From: Intestinimonas massiliensis (ex Afouda et al. 2020)
GTDB taxonomy: Bacteria > Bacillota > Clostridia > Oscillospirales > Oscillospiraceae
Length of the DNA stretch: 15,879 bases
Direction: 5' to 3'
Assembly: GCF_900626285.1 (NCBI RefSeq)
Contig: NZ_LR131147.1
Coordinates: 1,956,564-1,972,442, forward strand
Shown here: positions 1 through 6,124 of the stretch, piece by piece
How the letters are laid out: every line of letters starts with the position of its first letter
Position numbering within the stretch: position 1 is the stretch's first letter
The notes under the pieces: generated by a model
What the model was told of the DNA's origin: nothing
What the model saw: only the letters and a program-made list of their open reading frames with translations
Databases searched by the model: none
Position numbers and translations under genes: made by a program

Positions 1-137
1 GGAGCATGGATGATTTCCCAGCTCTATACTGTCTGGCTGACCGCCATTTTTTGAAATGCACAGCGGTTTAATTTGGTGCACCCTTTTCCTTTGCTCGTTT
101 CCTTTGAAAGTTTTACTTGACTTTTGTTAGCAGGTCT
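1..137 (+). mobile_element. 3' end of an IS110-family element (first copy, truncated by window start)
   Basis: Bases 1-137 match 15743-15879 with one difference (A10 versus C15752, a silent Gly codon change). Bases 2-13 are the last codons (Leu-Glu-His-Gly context) and TGA stop of the transposase; the rest is the 3' noncoding end. It contains the motif CTGGCTGACC at 33-42, which also occurs in the candidate bridge RNA of the second copy, and a small hairpin CATTT/AAATG at 45-58. The true right end of the element cannot be placed: it lies after 42 and possibly beyond 137, because the second copy runs off the window while still identical. Confidence 0.85.
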
Positions 138-289
138 TTCGGGAGGTCTTGGCGTCGGAAGCTGTGTTGCTTCGCAGAAGCGGAAAGATCCGCAGCACTG
201 AACTATTCAGTTTTCAAGGAGCAGTGAAGTGGTCTGATTGACCCTTTCACTTTACAACGGACATCTTTTTGCCGTTTGTTGAGTACCGC
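138..289. other. Gene-free stretch with hairpins between IS110 end and sigma-like gene
   Basis: No convincing coding frame. The stretch holds a stem GCTGTG (161-166) with CGCAGC (191-196) enclosing GCTTC-GCA-GAAGC (169-181); a competing stem GCGG/CCGC (180-193); the palindrome CTGAACTATTCAG (198-210); and a hairpin AGTGAAGTGGTC/GACCCTTTCACT (223-251, one mismatch, loop TGATT). The last lies just past the 3' end of the leftward sigma-like gene and could stop its transcript, but no U-run follows it. Part of this stretch may still belong to the IS110 right end. Confidence 0.4.
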
Positions 290-772
290 TCAAAAAATTC
301 TTTGAAATTTTTTCTGCACCGCTGCTTTGAGGTCAAATGCAGCTCTGATGCCGATGCCTTTCCTTCGGGCAAACTCTCGAAGAGTCAGTCCTTCACGGGT
401 CATCGCAAGATACAATTCGCGCTGCTTCTCGGTCAGAATGGAAAGAAGCTCCTTCTCTTTGAGGGCGGTGATCAGTTCCTCCATGCAGTCGCGGGAGTCT
501 GCCAGCCATGCAGCGGACTTCACATCGTCCTCCGGCATAGCGTCAAGGGACAGCACGGTATCAGAAATTTTCTCTGCGCCGTCCTCATCCTCAGAGGTGT
601 TGTCAGAGCCATACGAGCGTCTGATCCGCTTTTCCTCCGCGCGAAGGATTCTCATAACCTTGCGGTCAACCTCGGAAACTTCGCCGGTTCGTTTCACGCG
701 AACCATGCACTTGCCGTCCTCCGTAGTCCAGAGGTCGTAATCGAACGCGATAGGGGTTTTAGGGATTTTCAT
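290..772 (-). CDS. Sigma-70-like region-4 helix-turn-helix protein
   Basis: A 160-residue protein. The C-terminal part (about residues 111-158, LTEKQRELYLAM then LREFARRKGIGIRAAFD) has the spacing and residues of sigma-70 region 4, the helix-turn-helix that reads the -35 element. The N-terminal part (YDLWTTEDGKCMVRV, then a basic helix RAEEKRIRRSY near 44-54) resembles short sigma-like proteins of clostridial mobile elements; no region 2 for -10 melting is evident. The start at 772 is supported by AAGGA 6 bases upstream. The upstream 200 bases fold into competing stems, one of which covers this ribosome-binding site. Likely role: helper sigma or activator for element genes. It could instead be a DNA-binding regulator that never joins RNA polymerase; the family fit is good, the function inferred. 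Confidence 0.75.
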   Translation of the reverse strand: MKIPKTPIAFDYDLWTTEDGKCMVRVKRTGEVSEVDRKVMRILRAEEKRIRRSYGSDNTSEDEDGAEKISDTVLSLDAMPEDDVKSAAWLADSRDCMEELITALKEKELLSILTEKQRELYLAMTREGLTLREFARRKGIGIRAAFDLKAAVQKKFQRIF

Positions 773-779
773 TGTTCAT

Positions 780-809
780 CCTTTCCGCTGCGCGGGAGCA
801 GCGGGAAGG
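780..809 (-). promoter_or_regulatory. Hairpin covering the Shine-Dalgarno of the sigma-like gene
   Basis: In the leftward transcript, CCTTCCCGCTG (809-799) pairs with CAGCGGAAAGG (790-780) in 10 of 11 positions, with an 8-base loop. The 3' arm contains most of the AAAGGA ribosome-binding site for the start at 772. When folded it would mask the site, suggesting translational control. The pairing is read directly from the sequence; the regulatory role is inferred. Confidence 0.5.
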
Positions 810-924
810 GTGAAGACAGAAAAAGAGCCGCATGACGGTGAGGTTTGAATCCCATGCCGATAAAACAGAGTAATTACACTCTGTCTCATGCGGCATTAGG
901 ATGACTTCACCTATCAGGCGGCTC
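805..924 (-). promoter_or_regulatory. Structured leader with competing stems (attenuator or riboswitch-like candidate)
   Basis: Read leftward, this leader contains GCCGCATGA (894-886) pairing perfectly with TCATGCGGC (835-827), followed directly by TCTTTTTCTG, the form of an intrinsic terminator. An inner hairpin ACAGAGT/ACTCTGT (884-865) sits inside. Two rival pairings exclude the terminator: ATGCCG (896-891) with CGGCAT (859-854), and GAGCCGC (924-918) with GCGGCTC (831-825). An outer stem GGTGAAG (911-905) with CTTCACC (815-809) can enclose everything. This layout suggests a conditional terminator before the sigma-like gene. I do not recognise it as a named riboswitch class. Confidence 0.5.
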
Positions 925-955
925 CACAGCTCAGCTATGACATATATTTTATTTT

Positions 956-981
956 AGAACAGAGGCTTGTCCTCTGGTTCT
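956..981 (-). other. Hairpin at the 3' end of the zinc-ribbon gene
   Basis: CAGAGG (960-965) pairs with CCTCTG (971-976) across a 5-base loop, extended by AGAA/TTCT with one bulged base. It starts at the stop codon of the zinc-ribbon gene. On the leftward transcript it is followed by A-rich sequence, not a U-run, so it is not a standard terminator; it could stabilise the 3' end or mark processing between that gene and the leader. Confidence 0.35.
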
Positions 982-1223
982 TACTTGGTACGCGGTCGCA
1001 GTCTTCTCATATTCAGCACATCAAAGACTGTGATCCGCCCGCATTTCTTGCACTTTGATTCTACATGACCTCTCGTGTCTTCGTAGACAGCAATGGCATT
1101 ATGCTGACAATAGGGACATTTCAGGTATCGGGGCTTCTGCTGGGAAATGGCAACTCTTGCCCTGCGGATTTTTTCGATCAGCTCCGGCGTCGGTTCCTGA
1201 ACCCGAATGGATGCTCTCTTCAT
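981..1223 (-). CDS. Small zinc-ribbon protein
   Basis: An 80-residue basic protein. A CPYC pair (about residues 36-39) and a CKKC pair (about 57-60) are spaced as in a zinc ribbon that binds one metal ion; a basic tail (RRLRPRTK) follows. The start is the ATG at 1223, not the GTG six bases upstream: GGAGG lies 7 bases before the ATG but abuts the GTG. The ATG overlaps the stop of the upstream metallopeptidase gene as TAATG, so the two are probably translationally coupled. Zinc ribbons of this size in mobile elements are often nucleic-acid-binding regulators; here the partner is unknown. Similar Cys-rich small proteins occur in clostridial elements, but I cannot name the family. Confidence 0.7.
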   Translation of the reverse strand: MKRASIRVQEPTPELIEKIRRARVAISQQKPRYLKCPYCQHNAIAVYEDTRGHVESKCKKCGRITVFDVLNMRRLRPRTK

Positions 1224-1951
1224 TACCACACCTCCAATGGGTCAACATACTCACTGAATGGACGATCTACCATGTAGCCGAGCTGACGAAGGCGGATAGA
1301 CGCCGTTGTCTTGGAGACACCGAACAACCGGCAGAAAAGGCGCAGCGTTAAGTGATCACCATACGAATACCTCCCCTCGTAATTGATCAGCGGCGTTTCT
1401 GCAAACCGACGCATTGCCAGGTCAACCTCTTTTTGAGGAAGCAGGATCGCCGCGCCCAAGACATTTGCTTGCCACTCGTTCCAGTCCTCGCGGGTTTTCA
1501 GCTCTCGCGGCGTATAGGCTGTCCGTGCGGAATATTTCATTTCGCAGGACGCCTTTACCTCTTCCGATTCCAGTTGGAAGAGAATCTGATGGGCGCACTC
1601 GTGGGCAAGGGTAAATCTGCGCTTGGCGCAGAGCCGCTGCACGTTTCCGGATCGAATGAAGCTCTCGTCCAAGATGACCTGATTACGCTTCAAAGCCAGT
1701 GTGCGCGTAATACCAAGTTCCGTGATCTTGTACTCAGTGTCGGCATAGGCAGTGACACCGCAGATGCTTCCGTCCGGCGAGAGACGGGCGAATGATACGC
1801 GAAGACCGAGATAGTTCTTTGCAAACTGATCAATGGGTGTTGGCAAAGCTGATCGGTCGGGCTTGTCAGCCTCATCCCCGAAAAAGAACCGGTTGAAGTC
1901 CTTCGTTGTTGAGGCTGCAATTTCTTCAAGTTGGCGCTGGGATAAAATCAT
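1223..1951 (-). CDS. ImmA/IrrE-type zinc metallopeptidase (leftward operon)
   Basis: A 242-residue protein. RRFTLAHECAHQIL (about 111-124) is the ImmA/IrrE active-site helix: His117 and His121 bind zinc and Glu118 is the catalytic base. The WNEWQANVLGAAILLP segment after it has the usual position of the third zinc ligand. The C-terminal part (LFGVSKTTASIRLRQLGYM) looks like the short helical, HTH-like tail common in this family. Such proteases usually cleave a repressor in response to DNA damage or element-borne signals. The frame is open for 58 more codons upstream, but the ATG at 1951 is the sensible start because it overlaps the preceding stop as ATGA. It shares little beyond the motif with the ImmA-type protein at 2975-3511, so it is not a recent duplicate. 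Its target is unknown; the XRE protein at 2478 is a candidate. Confidence 0.85.
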   Translation of the reverse strand: MILSQRQLEEIAASTTKDFNRFFFGDEADKPDRSALPTPIDQFAKNYLGLRVSFARLSPDGSICGVTAYADTEYKITELGITRTLALKRNQVILDESFIRSGNVQRLCAKRRFTLAHECAHQILFQLESEEVKASCEMKYSARTAYTPRELKTREDWNEWQANVLGAAILLPQKEVDLAMRRFAETPLINYEGRYSYGDHLTLRLFCRLFGVSKTTASIRLRQLGYMVDRPFSEYVDPLEVW

Positions 1952-2208
1952 GAGCAGTTGTCCTCCTTTGCTTCGACGAACCACTTGTCTCCTTCGTGGA
2001 AAAGAAATGACTCCTTTCCGCGAATCTGAACTGTGTAACGGATGCCTCCGCCCCCAACCTTTTTGGATGTGGCGCGGCATTTGTATAGAATCTGGTCGAT
2101 TTGAAAGATTACACCGTTGTCCCACCAGATAAGGCGAGGAAGGATTGCCCCCTCCTTGTCCACATCCAGCGTAACCGGGACGTATGCTTTTCTGTACTGT
2201 GTAGCCAT
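1948..2208 (-). CDS. 86-residue conserved-looking unknown protein, first gene of leftward operon
   Basis: I do not recognise a characterised family. The 86-residue protein is rich in predicted beta strands (VPVTLDVDKEG, GVIFQIDQILYKCRA, GIRYTVQIRGKESFLF) with a glycine turn GGGG near 52-55, like a small barrel or sheet fold; it has no membrane segment. The start at 2208 is chosen because the conserved-looking sequence begins there. AGGAG lies about 14 bases upstream, longer than ideal, so the GTG nearer that site or an ATG at 2274 remain possible. It overlaps the metallopeptidase gene by ATGA. First position in an operon with an ImmA-type protease makes it a candidate accessory or substrate, which is inference only. 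Confidence 0.65.
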   Translation of the reverse strand: MATQYRKAYVPVTLDVDKEGAILPRLIWWDNGVIFQIDQILYKCRATSKKVGGGGIRYTVQIRGKESFLFHEGDKWFVEAKEDNCS

Positions 2209-2236
2209 TTCCGTTTTTCTCACTCCTGTTCCCTCA

Positions 2237-2254
2237 TACCGGTGTATGCCGGTA
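2237..2254 (-). other. Hairpin in the 5' leader of the leftward operon
   Basis: TACCGG (2237-2242) and CCGGTA (2249-2254) form a perfect 6-bp stem with a 6-base loop, about ten bases upstream of the AGGAG site of the first leftward gene. It is short and may be incidental. Confidence 0.3.
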
Positions 2255-2322
2255 CGGATGATCTTCGGCAGCATAAATGCCTGTCCATTTGAACTGCTCA
2301 AAAGATGTAACTTTTTCGTGTA

Positions 2323-2413
2323 CAACTACTCATGCCCCTTGACAGGATGAGCAATTCAAGATATACTATGAGTAGTTGGATTGCTCAGTCATTATTATAC
2401 GCACTTCAAGTGC
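2323..2413. promoter_or_regulatory. Operator-like inverted repeats in the divergent control region
   Basis: Three perfect inverted repeats overlap the two promoters. CAACTACTCAT (2323-2333) with ATGAGTAGTTG (2368-2378) brackets the rightward promoter. TGAGCAAT (2348-2355) with ATTGCTCA (2380-2387) spans its -10 and start point. GCACTTCAAGTGC (2401-2413) is a 13-base palindrome filling the spacer of the leftward promoter. A smaller palindrome TTGCGCAA lies at 2428-2435. These are natural sites for the XRE regulator encoded immediately downstream; which repeat it binds cannot be told from the sequence. Confidence 0.65.
2339..2367 (+). promoter_or_regulatory. Sigma-A-type promoter for the rightward operon
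   Basis: TTGACA (2339-2344), a 17-base spacer and TATACT (2362-2367). Start of transcription is expected near 2374, giving a leader of about 100 bases before the XRE gene. It faces the leftward promoter at 2394-2422, so each transcript runs through the other promoter. Confidence 0.8.
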
Positions 2414-2422
2414 CTTTGTCAA
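2394..2422 (-). promoter_or_regulatory. Consensus sigma-A promoter for the leftward operon
   Basis: Read leftward: TTGACA (2422-2417), a 17-base spacer and TATAAT (2399-2394), a full consensus match. The start is expected near 2387, giving a leader of about 180 bases before the gene at 2208. The spacer contains the palindrome GCACTTCAAGTGC, so a bound repressor would block polymerase. Confidence 0.8.
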
Positions 2423-2477
2423 TAGACTTGCGCAATTTGATGTCGCAAACTTTTTGTGAACAGGAGTGATTACCAAA

Positions 2478-2906
2478 ATGACATTTGGAGAGAAATTCAA
2501 GGCTGAACGGGAGAAGCGGAAGCTGACCCAGCAGGAAGTAGCCGATGCACTGGGGATCAACAGACGTATGATTACCCGGTACGAGAACGGCATTTCCTTT
2601 CCCCGTACCAAGGACGCTTACAAAAAAATCGCGGAATACTTCAAGGTGGATGTGAACTATCTGCTGACCGAGGACGAAGAGTTTGTGGTTCAGGCATCCG
2701 AGCAGTACGGCTCCCGTGGCATGAAACAGGCAAAGGACCTAATTGAAGGGATGTCCGGCTTGTTTGCGGGCGGTACGCTGTCTGAGCAGGACAAGGATGC
2801 GGTGATGAAGGCGTTGCAGGATATATATTGGGAATCCAAAGCCCGGAATGTTGAGAAATACACGCCGAAGAAATACAAGAAGACCGGTACGGACGCAGAG
2901 GAATAA
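2478..2906 (+). CDS. XRE-family transcriptional regulator
   Basis: A 142-residue protein. Residues about 5-62 form a classic XRE/Cro-CI helix-turn-helix (FKAEREKRKLTQQEVADAL then INRRMITRYENG), followed by a helical C-terminal part (GMKQAKDLIEGM, LSEQDKDAVMKALQDIYW) and a basic tail. The domain order matches XRE repressors paired with an ImmA/IrrE gene in clostridial elements. The start is the ATG at 2478; an in-frame GTG at 2466 overlaps the AGGAG site and is unlikely. The next gene is an ImmA-type peptidase, and palindromes sit directly upstream, so autoregulation and removal by that protease are expected, as for ImmR of ICEBs1. Function is inferred from family and context. Confidence 0.88.
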   Translation: MTFGEKFKAEREKRKLTQQEVADALGINRRMITRYENGISFPRTKDAYKKIAEYFKVDVNYLLTEDEEFVVQASEQYGSRGMKQAKDLIEGMSGLFAGGTLSEQDKDAVMKALQDIYWESKARNVEKYTPKKYKKTGTDAEE

Positions 2907-2974
2907 CTGTCTGCGTCTCGGTTTCTTGACGGATTTACTTTGACTGTTTTCAACATGAAAGGGGTGAAGGTCCC

Positions 2975-3511
2975 GTGATAATTCGCTCCGAGGAAATATA
3001 CAAAAAGGCGAACAGTATTGTCAAAAGCTGTGGAACAAGAGATACCTTGAAGATTGCCCGTGAGCTGGGCATTCATCTCCATTTTCTTGACAATCTGAAC
3101 GATCTGCTCGGAATGTACACCTACCGCCATAAAGAGCGGCATATTCTTCTGAACTCCAACATGGAGTATCTGATCATGCAAATGGTTTGCGGTCACGAGA
3201 TCGGGCATGATACCTTTCACCGTGATCTTGCCAAAGGAAACGAACCGCTCCCGGAGTTCGTGCTGTTCGATATGCGCACAAAACACGAATATGAGGCGAA
3301 TGCGTTTGCCTCACACCTGATCATTGACGATGATGAGCTGATTGACCTGATGAAGCAGGACTACGATGTGGTGCAGCTCTCGGCTGCAATGGGAACAAAC
3401 ATCAACCTGATGCTGATCAAGCTCAACGAACTGAACCGCATGGGCTGGCAGCTCAACTTGCCTTATGTACCGCACTCTGACTTCCTGAAAAATGTCAGAC
3501 CGGAGGGGTGA
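2975..3511 (+). CDS. ImmA/IrrE-family metallo-endopeptidase (rightward operon)
   Basis: A 178-residue protein with a GTG start at 2975, preceded by an AAAGGGG/GAAGG purine stretch. VCGHEIGHDTFHRD carries the HExxH zinc motif (His74, Glu75, His78), and KHEYEANAFASHLII supplies the third ligand (Glu107 most likely). The N-terminal helix (EEIYKKANSIVKSCGTRDTLKIARELGI) and the C-terminal helices are typical of the family and length. It follows the XRE gene by 68 bases, the standard repressor-antirepressor order, so it probably cleaves that repressor to switch the element on. The activating signal is not visible. Family assignment is firm; the substrate is inferred. Confidence 0.9.
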   Translation: MIIRSEEIYKKANSIVKSCGTRDTLKIARELGIHLHFLDNLNDLLGMYTYRHKERHILLNSNMEYLIMQMVCGHEIGHDTFHRDLAKGNEPLPEFVLFDMRTKHEYEANAFASHLIIDDDELIDLMKQDYDVVQLSAAMGTNINLMLIKLNELNRMGWQLNLPYVPHSDFLKNVRPEG

Positions 3512-3535
3512 ATGAGGATGAAGGATAGTAATTAG

Positions 3536-4360
3536 ATGAACAACGACGACTATAAAGAAGCCCTTTTCTATGCCGCTTCCATCTTTAACGAACGCTTGGG
3601 GGCAGAGTTCAGTGAGGACAACCTTGTACTGCGCTGCTTTCAGACGGAAAACCAGCAGGAAGTCTTTGAGCAGTTCTGCAAGCAGTATTTCCCTGACCGG
3701 CTGGAAGACCGCTATACAGAGGACGGCTATTTTGACTTTCACGCCTCTGCCTTCATCGGCAAAGAAGACGGCGTTGACGGAATCCTGCTGCGGACAGACA
3801 TAGCGCGTCATCCGGCAGTGTTAAAACACATTCTTCTGCATGAGCTGGCGCATATCTTCTGCATCCGCAACGAGCTTGACGGAGATAACTTCTATGAGCA
3901 ATACTGTATGGACGATACCATCAGCCGCGAAGAGGACGGAACCATTAACGCCGGTTATGCGGTCTGGCGGGAACTGATTGCGGAGCTGATTGCATTTGAA
4001 CTGGATGACAACTGTGATATGGTTCCGCTCCGACGCAAGAAAGACCTACTCAGCTATTACGAAGGAGAACTCCTGACCGGCAACGGGAAAATGGGCATCA
4101 GCATGATTCTCTGCGAGGCGATGACCAGTGCTGAGGGCGAAGCGTCCATGACATGGGACGCTGCCAAAAGCAAGTTTGCACGGTTCAAGCCCTTTGATGA
4201 TCCACTGTACAGGGACTTGCTGGAACTGGTCTTCACACACATTAGAGAATGCTTTATCGAGATTGACCGCGACTTTATTTATGAAATTGGAGTTTTGTAT
4301 CTAAGCATTGCCGCACAAGCGATGATTGCGTCCCTAAAGAACAGATTTCAGGAAGAATAG
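3536..4360 (+). CDS. HExxH metallopeptidase-like protein of unknown family
   Basis: A 274-residue protein. VLKHILLHELAHIFCI places HELAH at His102-His106, with Glu103 as possible catalytic base; WRELIAELIAFE (Glu146 or Glu150) about 45 residues later is a plausible third zinc ligand, so the fold looks gluzincin-like. The rest is acidic and helical, with no signal peptide or clear membrane segment. It is distinct from both ImmA-type proteins in sequence and length. The start at 3536 has AAGGA about 12 bases upstream; a seven-codon frame (3512-3535) sits between it and the previous stop and may pass ribosomes on. I do not recognise a named family. It could be a protease or a protein keeping the fold without activity. 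Confidence 0.7.
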   Translation: MNNDDYKEALFYAASIFNERLGAEFSEDNLVLRCFQTENQQEVFEQFCKQYFPDRLEDRYTEDGYFDFHASAFIGKEDGVDGILLRTDIARHPAVLKHILLHELAHIFCIRNELDGDNFYEQYCMDDTISREEDGTINAGYAVWRELIAELIAFELDDNCDMVPLRRKKDLLSYYEGELLTGNGKMGISMILCEAMTSAEGEASMTWDAAKSKFARFKPFDDPLYRDLLELVFTHIRECFIEIDRDFIYEIGVLYLSIAAQAMIASLKNRFQEE

Positions 4361-4393
4361 ACAGACCGATAGAGAGAAAGGACGGGCAATGAT

Positions 4394-4699
4394 ATGAAAT
4401 ATAAGCTGTTTCGCTCCCCCGGTGATCTGGACAAGGCGGTCCGGAAGCACGAACTGGTTGCCGTGGAGACCGGCAAAAGCATTGATGATGTGGCAGACGC
4501 GCTTATCCGTGATGTTCGGGATGATCTTGCGGAAATGCCGGAGTATGCGCACTGTGAAACCGCTGCGTATGCACCGGAACCAATTCAGGAGCATCGCCGC
4601 GTAAGACGTTATCAGTATGAGATGATGGGTGTTGTTTACCCGCAGTATGCGGAGAAGAACATCCTGATTGATTATGGCGTGATTGAAGAGGCAGAGTAA
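4394..4699 (+). CDS. 101-residue unknown protein
   Basis: No family recognised. The protein is mixed-charge and mostly helical: a helix near 10-45 (GDLDKAVRKHELVAVETGKSID region), then an Arg-rich stretch (EHRRVRRYQYEMM) and a C-terminal NILIDYGVIEEAE. No metal motif or membrane segment is seen. GAAAGGA precedes the ATG by about 12 bases. Its TAA overlaps the next ATG as TAATG, so it is probably translated in a coupled way with the gene at 4699, which suggests a shared role. Confidence 0.6.
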   Translation: MKYKLFRSPGDLDKAVRKHELVAVETGKSIDDVADALIRDVRDDLAEMPEYAHCETAAYAPEPIQEHRRVRRYQYEMMGVVYPQYAEKNILIDYGVIEEAE

Positions 4700-5385
4700 T
4701 GTCAGAGCGAGATGTCGGACAACTGCATAGTGCCGATGACTTGATTGCCGCTGTTGAGCAATACGGCTTTCTGCCCTTCTTTCGGAATGAGATTCACGGC
4801 TTCTCCATCGAGGAACTTTGTCCACCTGAGTTATGGTTTGCGGATGATGTAGATGGTCCGTGGGAATGGAAAGGTCCGGCTGCGCGGAGCGGCAAATGTC
4901 TCTACGGCAAACTTTTCAACAAGAAAGCTGGATTTGTGAGTCGGGAGTGGATTCCGGACTTTGCGAACTTCCGGCGTGACGGCTATGACTTTGACGCCCG
5001 TTGGGATGACGGCTTGGCGTCCTACAAGGACAAGGAGCTTTATGAAGCCATAGACGGTGAAGGCGGGATGCTTTCCAAACGGCTGAAAGAGGCTCTGAAC
5101 TACCGCAAGGGCGGCAACACCGGTTTTGAGACGTGCATCACGCGGCTGCAAATGCAGAGCTATGTCTGCATCGCGGATTTCGTCTATATGCAGGACAGAT
5201 ACGGAAGACCTTATGGCTGGGGTGTCGCAGAGTATGCGACGCCGGAAGAACTTTTCGGGTACGACCTTATCACATCTGCCTATCAGCGAGACCCGCAGGA
5301 ATCCAAAGAACGCATTCTAAAACATCTGCAATCACGTCTGCCTAACGCGACCGAAATGCAGCTTGAGAAAATCATAAAGGGGTAA
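4699..5385 (+). CDS. Possible AlkZ-related protein
   Basis: A 228-residue soluble protein. It is rich in aromatic and charged blocks: YGFLPFFRNEI (22-32), PPELWFADD, GPWEWKGP (53-60), REWIPDFANFRRDGYDFDARWDDG (82-105, only partly conserved-looking) and YGWGVAEY (172-179). The pattern resembles proteins labelled AlkZ-related in clostridial genomes, distant relatives of the DNA glycosylases AlkZ/YcaQ; I base this on memory of the family and could not run a search. The catalytic residues of true AlkZ are not identified here, so glycosylase activity is not claimed. It is coupled to the 101-residue gene by TAATG and followed after 4 bases by the next gene. Confidence 0.55.
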   Translation: MSERDVGQLHSADDLIAAVEQYGFLPFFRNEIHGFSIEELCPPELWFADDVDGPWEWKGPAARSGKCLYGKLFNKKAGFVSREWIPDFANFRRDGYDFDARWDDGLASYKDKELYEAIDGEGGMLSKRLKEALNYRKGGNTGFETCITRLQMQSYVCIADFVYMQDRYGRPYGWGVAEYATPEELFGYDLITSAYQRDPQESKERILKHLQSRLPNATEMQLEKIIKG

Positions 5386-5389
5386 CGCA

Positions 5390-6124
5390 ATGGACGATAT
5401 TATCTTTGAGAAGGATTACCGGGAAACCGAGTCTGCCGAATACGATAAATGGTGCGATGAGGTGTTTGACCGCGCAGTTAATTGTGGTATGCTGAAAGCG
5501 TACTCCGAAGCAATGGACAAGATACCAAAGATCATTGTACCGGAGGACAAGAAGAACTACGAGTATCTTCTGGAACGCTGTGATGCGTTTGTCGAGCAAC
5601 ACCGCGGGTATATCAAGGGAATCGTGGACTATCATCGTTGGCACGCGGAAATCAATATGTTTCTTCCGTTTGCGGAGTTCGATGACTCAGAAGACCTTGC
5701 ATTTTTGAAAGAAATTGCAGAAAAATCGCAAACCGTCTGCTTCTCCCCGGAGGAAGAAGGTGGCATCCGCGTTCATATTTTTATCAACTACTTTGAAGAA
5801 TTGATGTCAGCCGAGCACAAGTCATACATCGAATACGATGCTATTATGCAGGACAAGAAACTATCTGAGCTACTTGGCATACCGGAGCTTTCTGACGAGG
5901 AAAAAGAACTCGCTCTGAAAATGAAGGGCATACTTGACCGCATTGATGAGGAAACAAGGATTGACCGTGCCACGGCTTTTCGAGCCGTACTTGATAAGAT
6001 GGCAAAAGAGCCGGAAGAAAACTGGTCGCTTCACTATATGGCAACATTGCTGGAAGCGCTGCTATACTTCATGCTGAATGAAGGAAATGAAAAGATTGAT
6101 GAGGAAGAACACAATGAGCAATAA
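5390..6124 (+). CDS. 244-residue acidic unknown protein
   Basis: No family recognised. It is a soluble, strongly acidic, mostly helical protein with many Glu/Asp runs (EKDYRETESAEYDKW; LSDEEKELALKMK; KIDEEEHNEQ at the end). AAAGGGG just before the previous stop serves as its ribosome-binding site, only 4 bases separating the two genes. Its 3' end overlaps the flavodoxin start by 11 bases. Position in a dense operon suggests co-expression with the possible AlkZ-related and flavodoxin genes; no function is proposed. Confidence 0.6.
   Translation: MDDIIFEKDYRETESAEYDKWCDEVFDRAVNCGMLKAYSEAMDKIPKIIVPEDKKNYEYLLERCDAFVEQHRGYIKGIVDYHRWHAEINMFLPFAEFDDSEDLAFLKEIAEKSQTVCFSPEEEGGIRVHIFINYFEELMSAEHKSYIEYDAIMQDKKLSELLGIPELSDEEKELALKMKGILDRIDEETRIDRATAFRAVLDKMAKEPEENWSLHYMATLLEALLYFMLNEGNEKIDEEEHNEQ

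Noticed and set aside
269..835. A 188-codon rightward frame opposite the sigma-like gene
   Set aside because: It is antisense to a gene with a clear helix-turn-helix, has no ribosome-binding site and runs through the hairpin region.
956..981. Standard rho-independent terminator after the zinc-ribbon gene
   Set aside because: The stem is real, but the sequence after it on the leftward transcript is A-rich, not a U-run, so it is listed only as a hairpin.
1952..2125. The 58-codon upstream extension of the leftward ImmA-type gene
   Set aside because: It overlaps the 86-residue gene in another frame and is rich in Arg and His without structure; the ATGA overlap supports the start at 1951.
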